Shown here piece by piece: positions 41,440 to 51,091 of a stretch of 51,130 nt of DNA (its first letter is position 1; every line of letters starts with the position of its first letter). The notes beneath the pieces are model-generated. The model did no database searches. It saw only the letters and a list, made by a program, of their open reading frames with translations, and was not told where the DNA came from. The translations under genes were made by a program, and so were the position numbers. The stretch comes from Planctomycetota bacterium (GTDB lineage Bacteria; Planctomycetota; Planctomycetia; Gemmatales; Gemmataceae), in contig JACPPF010000155.1 of NCBI GenBank assembly GCA_016191165.1, forward strand, positions 1-51,130. Direction: 5' to 3'.

Positions 41440-42933
41440 ATGAGCCGCGTGATCGAATCGCCGCGTGTGGCCCCTCACGTCGAACCGGTGACGGGAGTGA
41501 CGGCGTGGGAGGTCTGTCAACGGCTGGCGGGTTGGGAGCGGGTCGTGTTTTTCGACTCCGCTTCCCCTCACCCTCGGCCTCTCTGCCAGGGGGAGAGGGG
41601 AGACACGCTCGGGCGTTACTCCTACGTGACCGCCGACCCCGCGGTCTGGCTGACGTCGCATCAGGGGTGGGTTAGCGAGAACGGGCGGTTTCTTGGCGTG
41701 GCGGATCCGCTGATGGTGCTGGCGGATCGGCTGGCCGATTTTTCGCTGGAGCCCCTTGAGGGCTTGCCGCCGTTCCAGGGCGGGGCGGCGGGCCTGTTCG
41801 GGTATGATCTGTGCCATCACATCGAGGTCCTGCCGCGGCCCGCATACGATGATTTCGGTATCCCCGATCTGGCGGTCGGGATCTACGACTGGGTCATCGC
41901 GTTTGATCATTCGTCCGACGAGGCCTGGCTGATCTCGACGGGCTATCCCGAAACGGAACCGCATCGGCGCGAGCAACGCGCGCGGCGGCGCGCGGATGAA
42001 GTCAAAGCTTGGCTGGATCGGCGATCGCTCCCCTCTCCTCCTGGGAAAGGAGTTGGGGCCAAGGGCGTTGGGCGCGCCGCCATCGAGACGCCCCAATTTC
42101 CCAGCGCTGGCCATTCGAGGATTACGAGTAATTTCGATAAGAAAGAATATCTACATACGATTGCGCGGGCCATCGAATACACCCATGCGGGCGATTGCTT
42201 TCAGGTGAACATCGCCCAGCGGCTGATGACGCCCGCGCATGACGCGCCGCTCGATTTGTACGCGAAGCTGCGCGAACGCAACCCGGCGCCGTTCGCGGGC
42301 TACTTCGACCTCGGCGATCACACCCTGCTGAGCGCATCGCCTGAACGGTTTCTACGCGTCGACACCCGCGAAGTTGAGACGCGACCGATCAAGGGCACAC
42401 GCCCGCGCGGGCAGACGCCTGAGGAGGACCGACGCCTCGCCCACGAACTCTTGACCAGCGCCAAGGATCGAGCCGAGAATGTGATGATCGTCGATCTGTT
42501 GCGCAACGACCTGGGCCGGGTGTGCGAATACGGCAGCGTGCGCGTCGAGGCGCTGTGCCGGCTGGAGAGTTATCAGTTCGTGCACCACCTCGTCTCCGAG
42601 GTTCGTGGGCGCCTGCGCGAAGGAATGGGGCCGATCGATCTGCTGCGGGCGGCGTTTCCGGGGGGATCGGTCACCGGAGCGCCGAAAATCCGGGCGATGG
42701 AGATCATTGCCGAATTGGAAAACACCGCCCGCGGCCCCTACTGCGGCTCGCTCGGCTGGATCGGATTCGACGGCGGCATGGATACGAATTTGCTCATACG
42801 AACCATGGTGTACGGAAAAGGCTGGCTGCACTTTTCGGTCGGCGGCGGCATCGTCGCGGATTCGGATCCGGAGCAGGAATACGCGGAAACCTGGCACAAG
42901 GCGCAAGGCTTGTTGCGAGCGCTGGGCGATTGA
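41440..42933 (+). CDS. pabB: Aminodeoxychorismate synthase component I (PabB)
   Basis: Converts chorismate plus ammonia to 4-amino-4-deoxychorismate, the precursor of p-aminobenzoate. It is 497 residues from ATG 41440. The chorismate-binding domain shows FQVNIAQRL, SASPERFL, TRPIKGTRPRG, KDRAENVMIVDLLRNDLGR, GSVTGAPK and GGGIVADSDPEQEY. The PIKGT lysine separates PabB from anthranilate synthase (PIAGT). Two G/C-rich palindromic insertions lie in the variable N-terminal half: residues about 42-55 (HPRPLCQGERGDT) and near 197-212 (LPSPPGKGVGAKGV). It is 60 bp upstream of DUF447 and beta-RFAP synthase genes. p-Aminobenzoate is the direct substrate precursor for beta-RFAP synthase, which explains the grouping. 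Folate synthesis is an alternative or additional use. Confidence 0.93.
   Translation: MSRVIESPRVAPHVEPVTGVTAWEVCQRLAGWERVVFFDSASPHPRPLCQGERGDTLGRYSYVTADPAVWLTSHQGWVSENGRFLGVADPLMVLADRLADFSLEPLEGLPPFQGGAAGLFGYDLCHHIEVLPRPAYDDFGIPDLAVGIYDWVIAFDHSSDEAWLISTGYPETEPHRREQRARRRADEVKAWLDRRSLPSPPGKGVGAKGVGRAAIETPQFPSAGHSRITSNFDKKEYLHTIARAIEYTHAGDCFQVNIAQRLMTPAHDAPLDLYAKLRERNPAPFAGYFDLGDHTLLSASPERFLRVDTREVETRPIKGTRPRGQTPEEDRRLAHELLTSAKDRAENVMIVDLLRNDLGRVCEYGSVRVEALCRLESYQFVHHLVSEVRGRLREGMGPIDLLRAAFPGGSVTGAPKIRAMEIIAELENTARGPYCGSLGWIGFDGGMDTNLLIRTMVYGKGWLHFSVGGGIVADSDPEQEYAETWHKAQGLLRALGD
41562..41602. repeat. 41-bp G/C-rich palindromic repeat inside pabB
   Basis: It is 37 of 41 identical with 32900-32940 in the meaB-type gene and contains the stem core CTCTGCC / GGGGAGAGG. 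Here it is read on the strand opposite to that used in meaB, yet it stays in frame. A related but more diverged stretch is at about 42030-42060 in the same gene. Confidence 0.85.
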
Positions 42934-42993
42934 GTGTATTCGATTAGCGCCCGCGCCGCGCCACGCAGGCGCTAAACGAAAGCCGGATGATCC

Positions 42994-43560
42994 ATGATCC
43001 TCGAAGGCATCGTCACCACGGTATCCCCGACCGGCGAGGTCAACATCGCCCCGATGGGCCCGCGCGTCGATGCGGACATGCGCCGGTTTCTGTTGCGGCC
43101 ATTCAACACCGCCACGACGTATCACAATTTACGCGCGCACGGCGAGGGCGTGCTGCACGTGACCGATGACGTGCTCCTCCTGGCGAGGGCGGCGGTGGGA
43201 CAACTGGTGGAGTTGCCGCCGCTGTTTCCAGCTCGCGCCATCCGGGGATGGGTGCTGCGTGATGCGTGCCGGGCCTACGAATTTCGCGTGCTGCACATTG
43301 ATGATCGCGAGGAGCGCATCCGCATCGAGGTCGAAACGGTGTATCACGGGGTCTTGCGAGAGTTCTTCGGCTTCAACCGCGCCAAGCACGCCGTTGTCGA
43401 AGCTGCGATCCTGGCGACGCGCACGCACATTTTGCCGATGGACGAAATCGAGGCGGAATTCAAGAAGCTCGAGGTGATCGTGCAGAAGACGGGCGGGGAA
43501 CAGGAGATGGAAGCGTTTGAGTTTCTGCAAGATTACGTCGCGGGAAGGAAAGAAGCATGA
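42994..43560 (+). CDS. DUF447 family protein (methanopterin-linked)
   Basis: 188 residues, matching DUF447, a flavin-reductase-like beta-barrel family. Visible motifs are MILEGIVTTVSPTGEVNIAPMGPRV, FNTATTYHNLRAHGEGVLHVTDDVLLLARAA, and FGFNRAKHAVVEAAILATRTHI. In methylotrophs and archaea this family clusters with tetrahydromethanopterin-dependent C1 genes, but its reaction is not established. The stop overlaps the beta-RFAP synthase start as ATGA (43557-43560), which strongly supports a common function. Confidence 0.85.
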   Translation: MILEGIVTTVSPTGEVNIAPMGPRVDADMRRFLLRPFNTATTYHNLRAHGEGVLHVTDDVLLLARAAVGQLVELPPLFPARAIRGWVLRDACRAYEFRVLHIDDREERIRIEVETVYHGVLREFFGFNRAKHAVVEAAILATRTHILPMDEIEAEFKKLEVIVQKTGGEQEMEAFEFLQDYVAGRKEA

Positions 43561-44564
43561 TCCAAATCCAAACCGGAAGCCGACTGCACTTCGGTTTGTT
43601 CTCGCTACCCGCCGACCATGCCGAACCCTGGCCGAATCACGCGGGCACGCCGACGTTGCCGCAGCGTCAATTTGGCGGCGTCGGCTTGATGGTCAAAGAG
43701 CCGGGAATCAGATTGACATTCGAGGAGGCCAAGAAGTGGTCAGCGGAGGGTTTGCACGCGGATCGCGCGCTGCAGTTCGCCGTCGCCTGTTGCAACTCCC
43801 TTCACATCCAGACCGCGTATCACATGCGAATTGTCTCCCCTGCTCCCCAACATGTCGGCCTGGGAACGGGAACCCAGCTTGGCATGGCCATCGCCTCGGC
43901 TCTCCACGCCGTGGCGCGACACGACGGGAAGGAATGCAACGTCGTCCAGATGGCGGCCCTCATCGGACGCGGCCAGCGCTCCGCCATTGGAATTCATGGC
44001 TTTGAGCATGGAGGGTTTCTCGTTGAGGCCGGCAAACGCTCCGACGCTGAAATATCACCGCTGCTCATCCACTGTGACTTTCCTACCGAATGGAGCATTC
44101 TCCTGGTCGTGCCCCGCGACCTTCAAGGCGTTCATGGGTCGCGCGAAGCGGCCGCATTCTCCAGCCTGAAACGGGAGCCGGTCGACGAACGGGCCACGGA
44201 AGCGATGTGTCGTATCGTCTTGCTCGGCATGGTTCCCGCGCTCATCGAACGCGATCTCGAAACCTTCGGCGAGGCCCTTCATGAATTCAATTACCGGGCC
44301 GGCACGATGTTTCGCCCGTTCCAGGGAGGCGTCTATTCGCACCCGCGGGTCGAGCAGATCGTCACCTGCCTGCGCGAGTTCGGTATTCCCGGCGTAGGTC
44401 AAAGTTCGTGGGGCCCGGCAACGTTCGCGGTCACCGATCAGGCCCATGCCGCCCAAACCTGGCTGGTCCGGAAAGGCGTCATTTCGTCCGACGAGGCCAT
44501 CATCGCCACTCCATGCAATCACGGGGCTGAGACGACCATCCCAACGAAAAGCGCCGACGGTTGA
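43557..44564 (+). CDS. Beta-ribofuranosylaminobenzene 5'-phosphate synthase
   Basis: Condenses p-aminobenzoate or p-hydroxybenzoate with phosphoribosyl pyrophosphate, releasing CO2 and pyrophosphate, the first committed step to tetrahydromethanopterin. It is 335 residues. GHMP-kinase-like fold: IQTGSRLHFGLFSLPADHAE at the start, QFGGVGLMV, the glycine-rich PQHVGLGTGTQLGMAIA, GRGQRSAIGIHGFEHGGFLVE and the end segment GVGQSSWGPATFAVTD. The name is a confident family match. Presence of this gene implies a methanopterin-type C1 pathway for formaldehyde oxidation, known in planctomycetes. It is coupled to DUF447 by ATGA and downstream of pabB. Confidence 0.92.
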   Translation: MIQIQTGSRLHFGLFSLPADHAEPWPNHAGTPTLPQRQFGGVGLMVKEPGIRLTFEEAKKWSAEGLHADRALQFAVACCNSLHIQTAYHMRIVSPAPQHVGLGTGTQLGMAIASALHAVARHDGKECNVVQMAALIGRGQRSAIGIHGFEHGGFLVEAGKRSDAEISPLLIHCDFPTEWSILLVVPRDLQGVHGSREAAAFSSLKREPVDERATEAMCRIVLLGMVPALIERDLETFGEALHEFNYRAGTMFRPFQGGVYSHPRVEQIVTCLREFGIPGVGQSSWGPATFAVTDQAHAAQTWLVRKGVISSDEAIIATPCNHGAETTIPTKSADG

Positions 44565-44687
44565 GCGTTTGGCGGTCCGGTAACTCCGTTTTTCTGGAAG
44601 CAATCCAAAATCGACGCCGAATCGTCTCATAGGATAGACAAAAAGAAATCAATCGAACCATGTTTGTTTGTACACGAGGATGAAGCC

Positions 44688-47600
44688 ATGTTGAAGTCGC
44701 GGAAATTGGGGCTGTTCGCCCTGGCGTTGACTCTCGGTCTGCTGGGCGTCTGGCGGTTGACCGCCGGGACGCCTTCGCTTGCGGCCCAGCGCACCAAGCT
44801 CACCAAGGCCTACAACGACGGCAACTACAAGGTCGCCTTCGAAGGCCTGCGAGCCCTCGCGCTCAATCCCAAGAACGACAAGACGCTCGTTGGCAAGGAT
44901 CTCGAACTGGCCATCAACGCGCTCGTTCGCCTGGGCCGAAATAGCGAGGTCGATGACTTCCGCGAAGCTGTCATCAAAGTCCACGCGAAGAACTGGCGTC
45001 TGCTCGCGGCGGCAGCCCAAACCTACAACTCGGGCGAACATTATGGCTTCATGGTGGCCGGCACGTTTCAGCGCGGCGGGCATCGCGGCGGCGGGCACAT
45101 CGTCAACAGCCTGCAACGTGACCGCACCCGCTCCCTTCAGCTCATGAAACAGGCGCTCGACAACACCAAGGGCGAGAACGATCGCGATGCCCTTGCCAAC
45201 TTCCACCTCCAGTTCGCGCACCTCATCCTCCACGGCGCCGGCAATACCGACGCCTGGCGGTTGCAATACCTCACCGATCTCAGCAAGCTCCCCGATTACG
45301 AGGAAGGCTACTGGTGGCACCGCCATCGCAATCACAACGGCGCCCCGGTCGATGCCGACGGCAATCCCATCCTTCACAAGGTCCCCAAGAGCTGGGACGC
45401 CGCCAAGTCCGATGGCGAACGCTGGCGCTGGCTCCTCCTGCAAACCATCGAATTCGATTCGGGCAAGGTCAACGAAGTCGATATGATCTTCGCCGACTTC
45501 ATGCGCGGCCAGCTCGGCGTGCAGACCATGGCCTACTACGGCTGGCGGTTTGGCAACATCGACGACACCGACGGGGACAAGAAGTCCGGCACCTTTGCGT
45601 TGCATACCCTCAAGGACAAGGAAACCATCGCCCGGCTCGCCACCGGCCTGAAGCGGTTCACCATTCCCGATGAGTACAACTGGATCAAGATCTACCAGCG
45701 CATCGCCGACCGCGCGCTGACCTCATGGGGTGAACGCGCCCTGGGCAATCTCGGACAAGAGTTCGAGGATCGCCGCCAGTATCCGCGCGCCGCCACGATC
45801 TGGAAACGCGCCATCAAGGATTACGGCGCAGGACCCAACCAGTGGCGCCAGAAACGGCACGACCAGATCGTCAACAACTGGGGCCGCTTCGAGAACGTGC
45901 AGACCCAGCCCGCCGGCACCGAACCGCACCTCGACTTCCGCTTCCGCAACGGCAACCAGGTCGCCTTTGAAGCCCATTCCGTGGACGTGCCCAAACTGCT
46001 CAACGATGTGAAGGCCTACCTCCGCGCCAACCCGGGCAACCGCATCGACTGGAATCAGGTCAACGTCAGCAATATCGGCTACCGCCTCGTCGAAAAGCAG
46101 CAGGTGCAATACCTCACCGGAAAGGTCGCCGCCTGGAACGTCAACCTCAAGCCTCGACCCAAACACGTCGATGACCGCATCACCGTCAAGGCCCCGCTCA
46201 AGAAACCCGGCGCCTACTTGGTGACCGCCCAGATGGCCAATGGCAACCTGAGCCGCATTCTCGTGTGGGTCAATGACACCGTCATCGTCAAGAAGCAACT
46301 CGATCAGAAGAGCCTGTACTTCGTCGCCGATGGCGTGACTGGCACGCCGGTCCCGAACGCCCAGGTCGAGTTTTTCGGCTGGCGGACCGTGCAGGTCGCA
46401 CCGAATGTCAACAAGTTCAACGTCGTCACCACGACGTTCACGGCCCAGACCGACAAGGACGGGCAAGTCATCCTCGGTCAGGACAAGGCGTCGCAGAATT
46501 ACCAGTGGCTGATCACGGCGACGAAGGCGAAGGCCGGCCTCGCCGGCGCCGATCGCTTCGCCTACATGGGTTTCACCTATGCCTGGTACGGTCAGCGCTA
46601 TGACGCCGAATACAACGCCGACCGCACCTTCGTCATCACGGACCGCCCGGTTTATCGCCCGGAACACAACGTCCAGTTCAAGATTTGGATTCAACACTCC
46701 AAATACGATCAGCCCAATGTCGCCTCCTTCGCGGGCCAGGCTTTCAAGGTTCGCATTACCAATCCAATGAACGAAAAAGTTCATGACAAGATTTACACAG
46801 CGGACGAATACGGCGGCATCGTCGGCGAGTACACGTTGCCCAAGGGCGCGACCCTCGGCGTGTACAGCGTCCAGCTCCTCGATCCCCAAGGCCCGCCGGA
46901 CCGCTATCGCGGCGGCTCCAGCTTCCGCGTCGAGGAATACAAGAAACCCGAGTTCGAAGTCAAAATCAACGCGCCGACCGAACCCGTCAAACTCGGCGAC
47001 AAGGTCACGGCAACCATCGACGCCCGCTATTACTTCGGCGCGCCGGTCACGAATGCCATGGTCAAGTACAAGGTCATGCGCCAGTCGCATTCAAGCCGCT
47101 GGTATCCCTATAGCCGCTGGGACTGGATGTACGGCAACGGCTACTGGTGGTTCGCGCCCGATTACAACTGGTACCCCGGCTTCGAGGCGTGGGGATGCCG
47201 CCGACCCATCATGCCCTGGTGGGGCTGGAGCCGTGAGCAGCCGGAAATGGTGCTCGAAAACGAAGTCCCCATCGGCGCCGACGGCAAGGTCGAAGTCGTC
47301 ATCGACACGGCGACTGCCAAGGAATTGCACGGCAATCAGGACCACAAGTACACGATCACCGCGGAAGTGACCGATCAGTCGCGCCGCACCATCGTTGGCC
47401 AGGGAGACGTGCTTGTCTCGCGCAAGGCCTTCAAGATTTACACCTGGCTCGACAAGGGCCATTACCGCACCGACGACACGATCAAGGCTCACTTCAAGGC
47501 CCAGACGCTCGACAAGAAAGCGGTCGAGGGCAAGGGCGAATTGACTCTCTTCCAGATCAGCTATAACGCCAAGAACGAGCCGGTCGAGAAGGCCGTGCAG

Positions 47601-50600
47601 ACGTGGAAGCTCGACACCAATGTCGAGGGTTCCGCAATGCAGCAGATCAAGGCCGCCAAGGCAGGGCAGTATCGTCTGTCCTACAAGGTGACGGACAAGA
47701 AGAAAAACACCATCGAGGGAGGCTACCTCTTCCTCGTCATCGGCGAGGGCTTCGATAGCAAGGGTTATCGCTTCAACGACATCGAGCTCATCACCGACAA
47801 GAAGGAATACAACCCCGGCGATAAAGTCAAGATCAACGTCAACGTCAACCAGAACAACGGCACCGTGTTGCTGTTCGCTCGCCCGACCAACGGCGTCTAC
47901 CTGGCTCCCAAGGTGCTGCGCCTCAAGGGAAAAAGCATCGAGGAAGAGATCACCGTCGTCCAGCGCGACATGCCCAACTTCTTCGTCGAAGTCCTCACGG
48001 TCCACGGCGGCCGCGTTCATACCGAGACGCGCGAACTCGTCGTCCCGCCTGAAAAGCGCATCGTCAACGTGGAAGTGCTTCCCAATCAGCAGGAGTACAA
48101 ACCGGGCGAAAAGGCAACGGTCAAGGTCAGGCTGACCGACATCCATGGCAAGCCATTCGTTGGCTCGACGGTCATAAGCGTTTACGACAAGAGCGTCGAG
48201 TACATCTCCGGCGGCTCAAACGTGCCGGAGATCAAGGAGTTCTTCTGGAAATGGCGCCGGCATCACTACCCGCGCACCGAGTCGAGCCTGGTCGGCTGGT
48301 CGGGCAATCTGTTTCGCACCGGCGAAATCGGTATGAGCGACCTCGGCGTGTTCGGCGCCAGCGTGGTTGAGGAAATGAAAAACAAGGCAGACGCCAAGGG
48401 CGCCGAAAAGGCCATGGCGCGCGACGGCGCCGCGGCCCCAGGCGGCTTCGGCGGCGGCGGTCTGGGCGGCTTGCGCCAGCAGAACGGTCAGGGGGCAGAT
48501 CGCGGTAACGCTTATCGGCGCGAATTGCAAAAGGCTGCCGGCGAGGCCGGCGAACCGGGCAACGCCAATCAGCCGGGCGTGGAGCCTTCCATCCGCAAGA
48601 ACTTCGCCGACACCGCCTACTGGGCCGGCTCACTGGTCACCAACAAGCAGGGCCTGGCCGAGGTTTCCTTCAAGACGCCCGACCAGCTCACGGCCTGGAA
48701 GATCCGCGTCTGGACCATGGGTCTGGGCACCAAGGTTGGCCAGGGCGAGGCCGAGGTCGTCACCAAGAAGGACCTGATCGTTCGGCTCCAGGCCCCGCGG
48801 TTCTTCGTTCAAAAAGACGAGGTCGTCCTGTCCGCGAATGTTCACAACTACCTCAAGGCCGAGAAAAAAGTTCGCGTCACGCTCGAATTCGATGGCGGCA
48901 CTCTGTCCGCGATCGATCCCCTGAGCCGCGAGGTCACGATTCCCTCCGGCGGCGAGAAGCGCGTCGACTGGCGCGTCAAGGTCCTGAACGAAGGTGAAGC
49001 CATCGTCCGCATGAAGGCCGTCACCGACGACGATGCCGACGCCATGCAGATGCGCTTCCCGTGCTTCGTTCACGGCATGTTGAAGATGGATTCTTTCACT
49101 GGCGTCATCCGTCCGGAAAAGAACTACGGCAAGGTGACGTTCAGCGTGCCCGCCGAGCGGCGCGTCAACGAAAGCGTCCTTGAAGTTCGTTACACGCCGA
49201 CGTTGGCCGGCGCGATGATCGACGCCCTGCCCTACCTCGTCGATTATCCCTATGGGTGCACCGAGCAAACGCTCAATCGCTTCCTTCCCACGGTCATCAC
49301 CCAGCGCGTGCTGCAAAGCATGAAGCTCGACCTCAAGGAGATCGAGAAGCACCAGACCAACCTCAACGCCGGCGAGCTCGGCCCCGACAAGAAGCGTGTC
49401 GCCGACTGGAAGCGCCTCACCAAGCGCAACCCCGTCTTCAACGAGGAAGAAGTCCGCAAGATGAGCCAGGCCGGCATCAACGCCCTGGCCTCCATGCAAC
49501 TCTCCGACGGCGGCTGGGGCTGGTTCTCCGGCTGGGGCGAACGGAGCTGGCCGCACACGACTGCCACGGTCGTTCACGGCCTGCAACTGGCCAAGGCCAA
49601 CGACATCGCCCTGCCGCCAAACATGCTCGAACGTGGCGTCGCCTGGCTGCAAGGCTATCAAAACCAGCAGGTTCGCCTCCTGCACAATGGCGCCACCAAG
49701 ACGCGACCGTACAAACTTTATGCCGACAACATCGACGCCCTGGTCTACATGACCCTCGTCGATGCCAAGGTCGACAATACCGAGATGCGCGATTTCCTTT
49801 ATCGCGATCGCACGCATATCGCCGTCTACGCCAAGGCGATGTTCGGCCTCGCCCTCCACAAGCAGGGCCAAAAGGACAAGCTCAAGATGATCCTGGAGAA
49901 CATCGACTCTTACGTCGTCAGCGATGACGAGAACCAGACCGCCTACCTGCGCATGCCCGAAAGCAACCAGTGGTGGTACTGGCACGGCAACGAGATCGAA
50001 GCCAACGCCTACTACCTCAAGCTCCTGTGCAAGACCGACGCCAAGGGCGAACGTGCCAGCCGCATGGTCAAGTACCTGCTCAACAACCGCCGGCACGCGA
50101 CCTACTGGAAGAGCACGCGCGACACCGCCATCTGCGTTGAAGCGTTTGCCGACTACCTGAAGATGTCCGGCGAGGATCGCCCCGACATGACGGTCGAGGT
50201 CTGGCTCGACGGCAAGAAGCACAAGGAAGTCCGCATCAACAAGGACAACCTCTTCAGCTTCGACAACAAACTGATCCTCACCGGCGACAAGGTCACGACC
50301 GGGAAGCACACGGTCGAGATCAAACGCAAAGGCTCCGGCCCGGTCTACTTCAACGCCTACGTGACGTACTTCACCCTCGAAGACTTCATCACCAAGGCCG
50401 GCCTGGAGGTGAAAGTCAACCGCAAGTACTACAAGCTCACGCGCGTGATCGACAAGATCAAGGCGTCCGGTTCCAAGGGCCAAGCGCTCGATCAGGCCGT
50501 CGAGAAGTATACACGCGCGGAGTTGCCCAACCTGTCTACAGTGAAGAGCGGCGACCTCGTGGAGGTGGAACTCGAAATCGATTCCAAGAACGATTACGAG

Positions 50601-50879
50601 TACCTGATCTTCGAGGATCCGAAAGCCGCCGGCTTTGAACCGATGCAGGTGCGCTCCGGGTATGTGCCCAACACGATGGGCGCCTACATGGAACTGCGCG
50701 ACGAGAAGGTCGCCTTCTTCGTGCGGCACCTGGCGCGCGGCAAGCATTCGATCGCCTACCGCATGCGGGCCGAGATCCCCGGAACCTTCAGCGCGCTGCC
50801 AACGCGCGGCTACGCCATGTACGCGCCGGAACTCAAGGGCAACTCCGACGAGATCAAGATCCGCGTGATCGACCGGTAA
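44688..50879 (+). CDS. Alpha-2-macroglobulin family protein with thioester motif
   Basis: 2,063 residues from ATG 44688, which has GAGGA at a good distance; an upstream TTG at 44664 is less likely. An N-terminal hydrophobic segment (about 8-25, LFALALTLGLLGVWRL) is a signal peptide or anchor; no lipobox cysteine is present. The first 400 residues are helical, TPR-like. Macroglobulin domains follow, with the family motif VITDRPVYRPEHNVQFKIW. A Trp/Tyr-rich loop lies at about 804-850, and a Gly-rich bait-like stretch (GGFGGGGLGGL) near 1250. The thioester motif YGCTEQT is at about 1522-1528 (Cys1524, Gln1527), followed by the alpha-toroid (LSDGGWGWFSGWGE). Such proteins trap proteases in the periplasm or at the cell surface. 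No pbpC neighbour is seen. A 29-nt hairpin and a terminator follow. Confidence 0.92.
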   Translation: MLKSRKLGLFALALTLGLLGVWRLTAGTPSLAAQRTKLTKAYNDGNYKVAFEGLRALALNPKNDKTLVGKDLELAINALVRLGRNSEVDDFREAVIKVHAKNWRLLAAAAQTYNSGEHYGFMVAGTFQRGGHRGGGHIVNSLQRDRTRSLQLMKQALDNTKGENDRDALANFHLQFAHLILHGAGNTDAWRLQYLTDLSKLPDYEEGYWWHRHRNHNGAPVDADGNPILHKVPKSWDAAKSDGERWRWLLLQTIEFDSGKVNEVDMIFADFMRGQLGVQTMAYYGWRFGNIDDTDGDKKSGTFALHTLKDKETIARLATGLKRFTIPDEYNWIKIYQRIADRALTSWGERALGNLGQEFEDRRQYPRAATIWKRAIKDYGAGPNQWRQKRHDQIVNNWGRFENVQTQPAGTEPHLDFRFRNGNQVAFEAHSVDVPKLLNDVKAYLRANPGNRIDWNQVNVSNIGYRLVEKQQVQYLTGKVAAWNVNLKPRPKHVDDRITVKAPLKKPGAYLVTAQMANGNLSRILVWVNDTVIVKKQLDQKSLYFVADGVTGTPVPNAQVEFFGWRTVQVAPNVNKFNVVTTTFTAQTDKDGQVILGQDKASQNYQWLITATKAKAGLAGADRFAYMGFTYAWYGQRYDAEYNADRTFVITDRPVYRPEHNVQFKIWIQHSKYDQPNVASFAGQAFKVRITNPMNEKVHDKIYTADEYGGIVGEYTLPKGATLGVYSVQLLDPQGPPDRYRGGSSFRVEEYKKPEFEVKINAPTEPVKLGDKVTATIDARYYFGAPVTNAMVKYKVMRQSHSSRWYPYSRWDWMYGNGYWWFAPDYNWYPGFEAWGCRRPIMPWWGWSREQPEMVLENEVPIGADGKVEVVIDTATAKELHGNQDHKYTITAEVTDQSRRTIVGQGDVLVSRKAFKIYTWLDKGHYRTDDTIKAHFKAQTLDKKAVEGKGELTLFQISYNAKNEPVEKAVQTWKLDTNVEGSAMQQIKAAKAGQYRLSYKVTDKKKNTIEGGYLFLVIGEGFDSKGYRFNDIELITDKKEYNPGDKVKINVNVNQNNGTVLLFARPTNGVYLAPKVLRLKGKSIEEEITVVQRDMPNFFVEVLTVHGGRVHTETRELVVPPEKRIVNVEVLPNQQEYKPGEKATVKVRLTDIHGKPFVGSTVISVYDKSVEYISGGSNVPEIKEFFWKWRRHHYPRTESSLVGWSGNLFRTGEIGMSDLGVFGASVVEEMKNKADAKGAEKAMARDGAAAPGGFGGGGLGGLRQQNGQGADRGNAYRRELQKAAGEAGEPGNANQPGVEPSIRKNFADTAYWAGSLVTNKQGLAEVSFKTPDQLTAWKIRVWTMGLGTKVGQGEAEVVTKKDLIVRLQAPRFFVQKDEVVLSANVHNYLKAEKKVRVTLEFDGGTLSAIDPLSREVTIPSGGEKRVDWRVKVLNEGEAIVRMKAVTDDDADAMQMRFPCFVHGMLKMDSFTGVIRPEKNYGKVTFSVPAERRVNESVLEVRYTPTLAGAMIDALPYLVDYPYGCTEQTLNRFLPTVITQRVLQSMKLDLKEIEKHQTNLNAGELGPDKKRVADWKRLTKRNPVFNEEEVRKMSQAGINALASMQLSDGGWGWFSGWGERSWPHTTATVVHGLQLAKANDIALPPNMLERGVAWLQGYQNQQVRLLHNGATKTRPYKLYADNIDALVYMTLVDAKVDNTEMRDFLYRDRTHIAVYAKAMFGLALHKQGQKDKLKMILENIDSYVVSDDENQTAYLRMPESNQWWYWHGNEIEANAYYLKLLCKTDAKGERASRMVKYLLNNRRHATYWKSTRDTAICVEAFADYLKMSGEDRPDMTVEVWLDGKKHKEVRINKDNLFSFDNKLILTGDKVTTGKHTVEIKRKGSGPVYFNAYVTYFTLEDFITKAGLEVKVNRKYYKLTRVIDKIKASGSKGQALDQAVEKYTRAELPNLSTVKSGDLVEVELEIDSKNDYEYLIFEDPKAAGFEPMQVRSGYVPNTMGAYMELRDEKVAFFVRHLARGKHSIAYRMRAEIPGTFSALPTRGYAMYAPELKGNSDEIKIRVIDR

Positions 50880-50891
50880 ATGCCTTGCAAG

Positions 50892-50920
50892 CCCAGGGGT
50901 GAGCGGAGCGAACCCCTGGG
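50892..50920. repeat. 29-nt palindromic repeat, intergenic copy 3
   Basis: Arms CCCAGGGGT and ACCCCTGGG pair perfectly around the loop GAGCGGAGCGA, which differs from other copies by C to G. It starts 13 bp after the alpha-2-macroglobulin stop. Confidence 0.85.
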
Positions 50921-50937
50921 ATGGTCTTCTAAAAAAC

Positions 50938-50966
50938 AAACCCGCGGCCAAAAGGCTGCGGGTTTT
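50938..50966 (+). terminator. Intrinsic terminator of the alpha-2-macroglobulin gene
   Basis: AAACCCGCGGCC and GGCTGCGGGTTT form a stem with one G-T pair and loop AAAA, followed by TTTTCTTGTT. It lies about 60 bp after the stop codon. Confidence 0.85.
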
Positions 50967-51091
50967 CTTGTTGCATTTTGTGCAAGTGTCGCTTAGTGGT
51001 CCGTTTCACAAATAACGTCGTGGTTAGTTTAGACTTTTGGTATAAGGAGGTGAACCCCCAGAAAAAAACCCGGCAAGGAAAGGAAGCCGCT

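Noticed and set aside
48630-50951. A 773-codon minus-strand frame opposite the alpha-2-macroglobulin gene
   Set aside because: It mirrors the codon pattern of the real gene; the plus strand carries the thioester motif and family domains.
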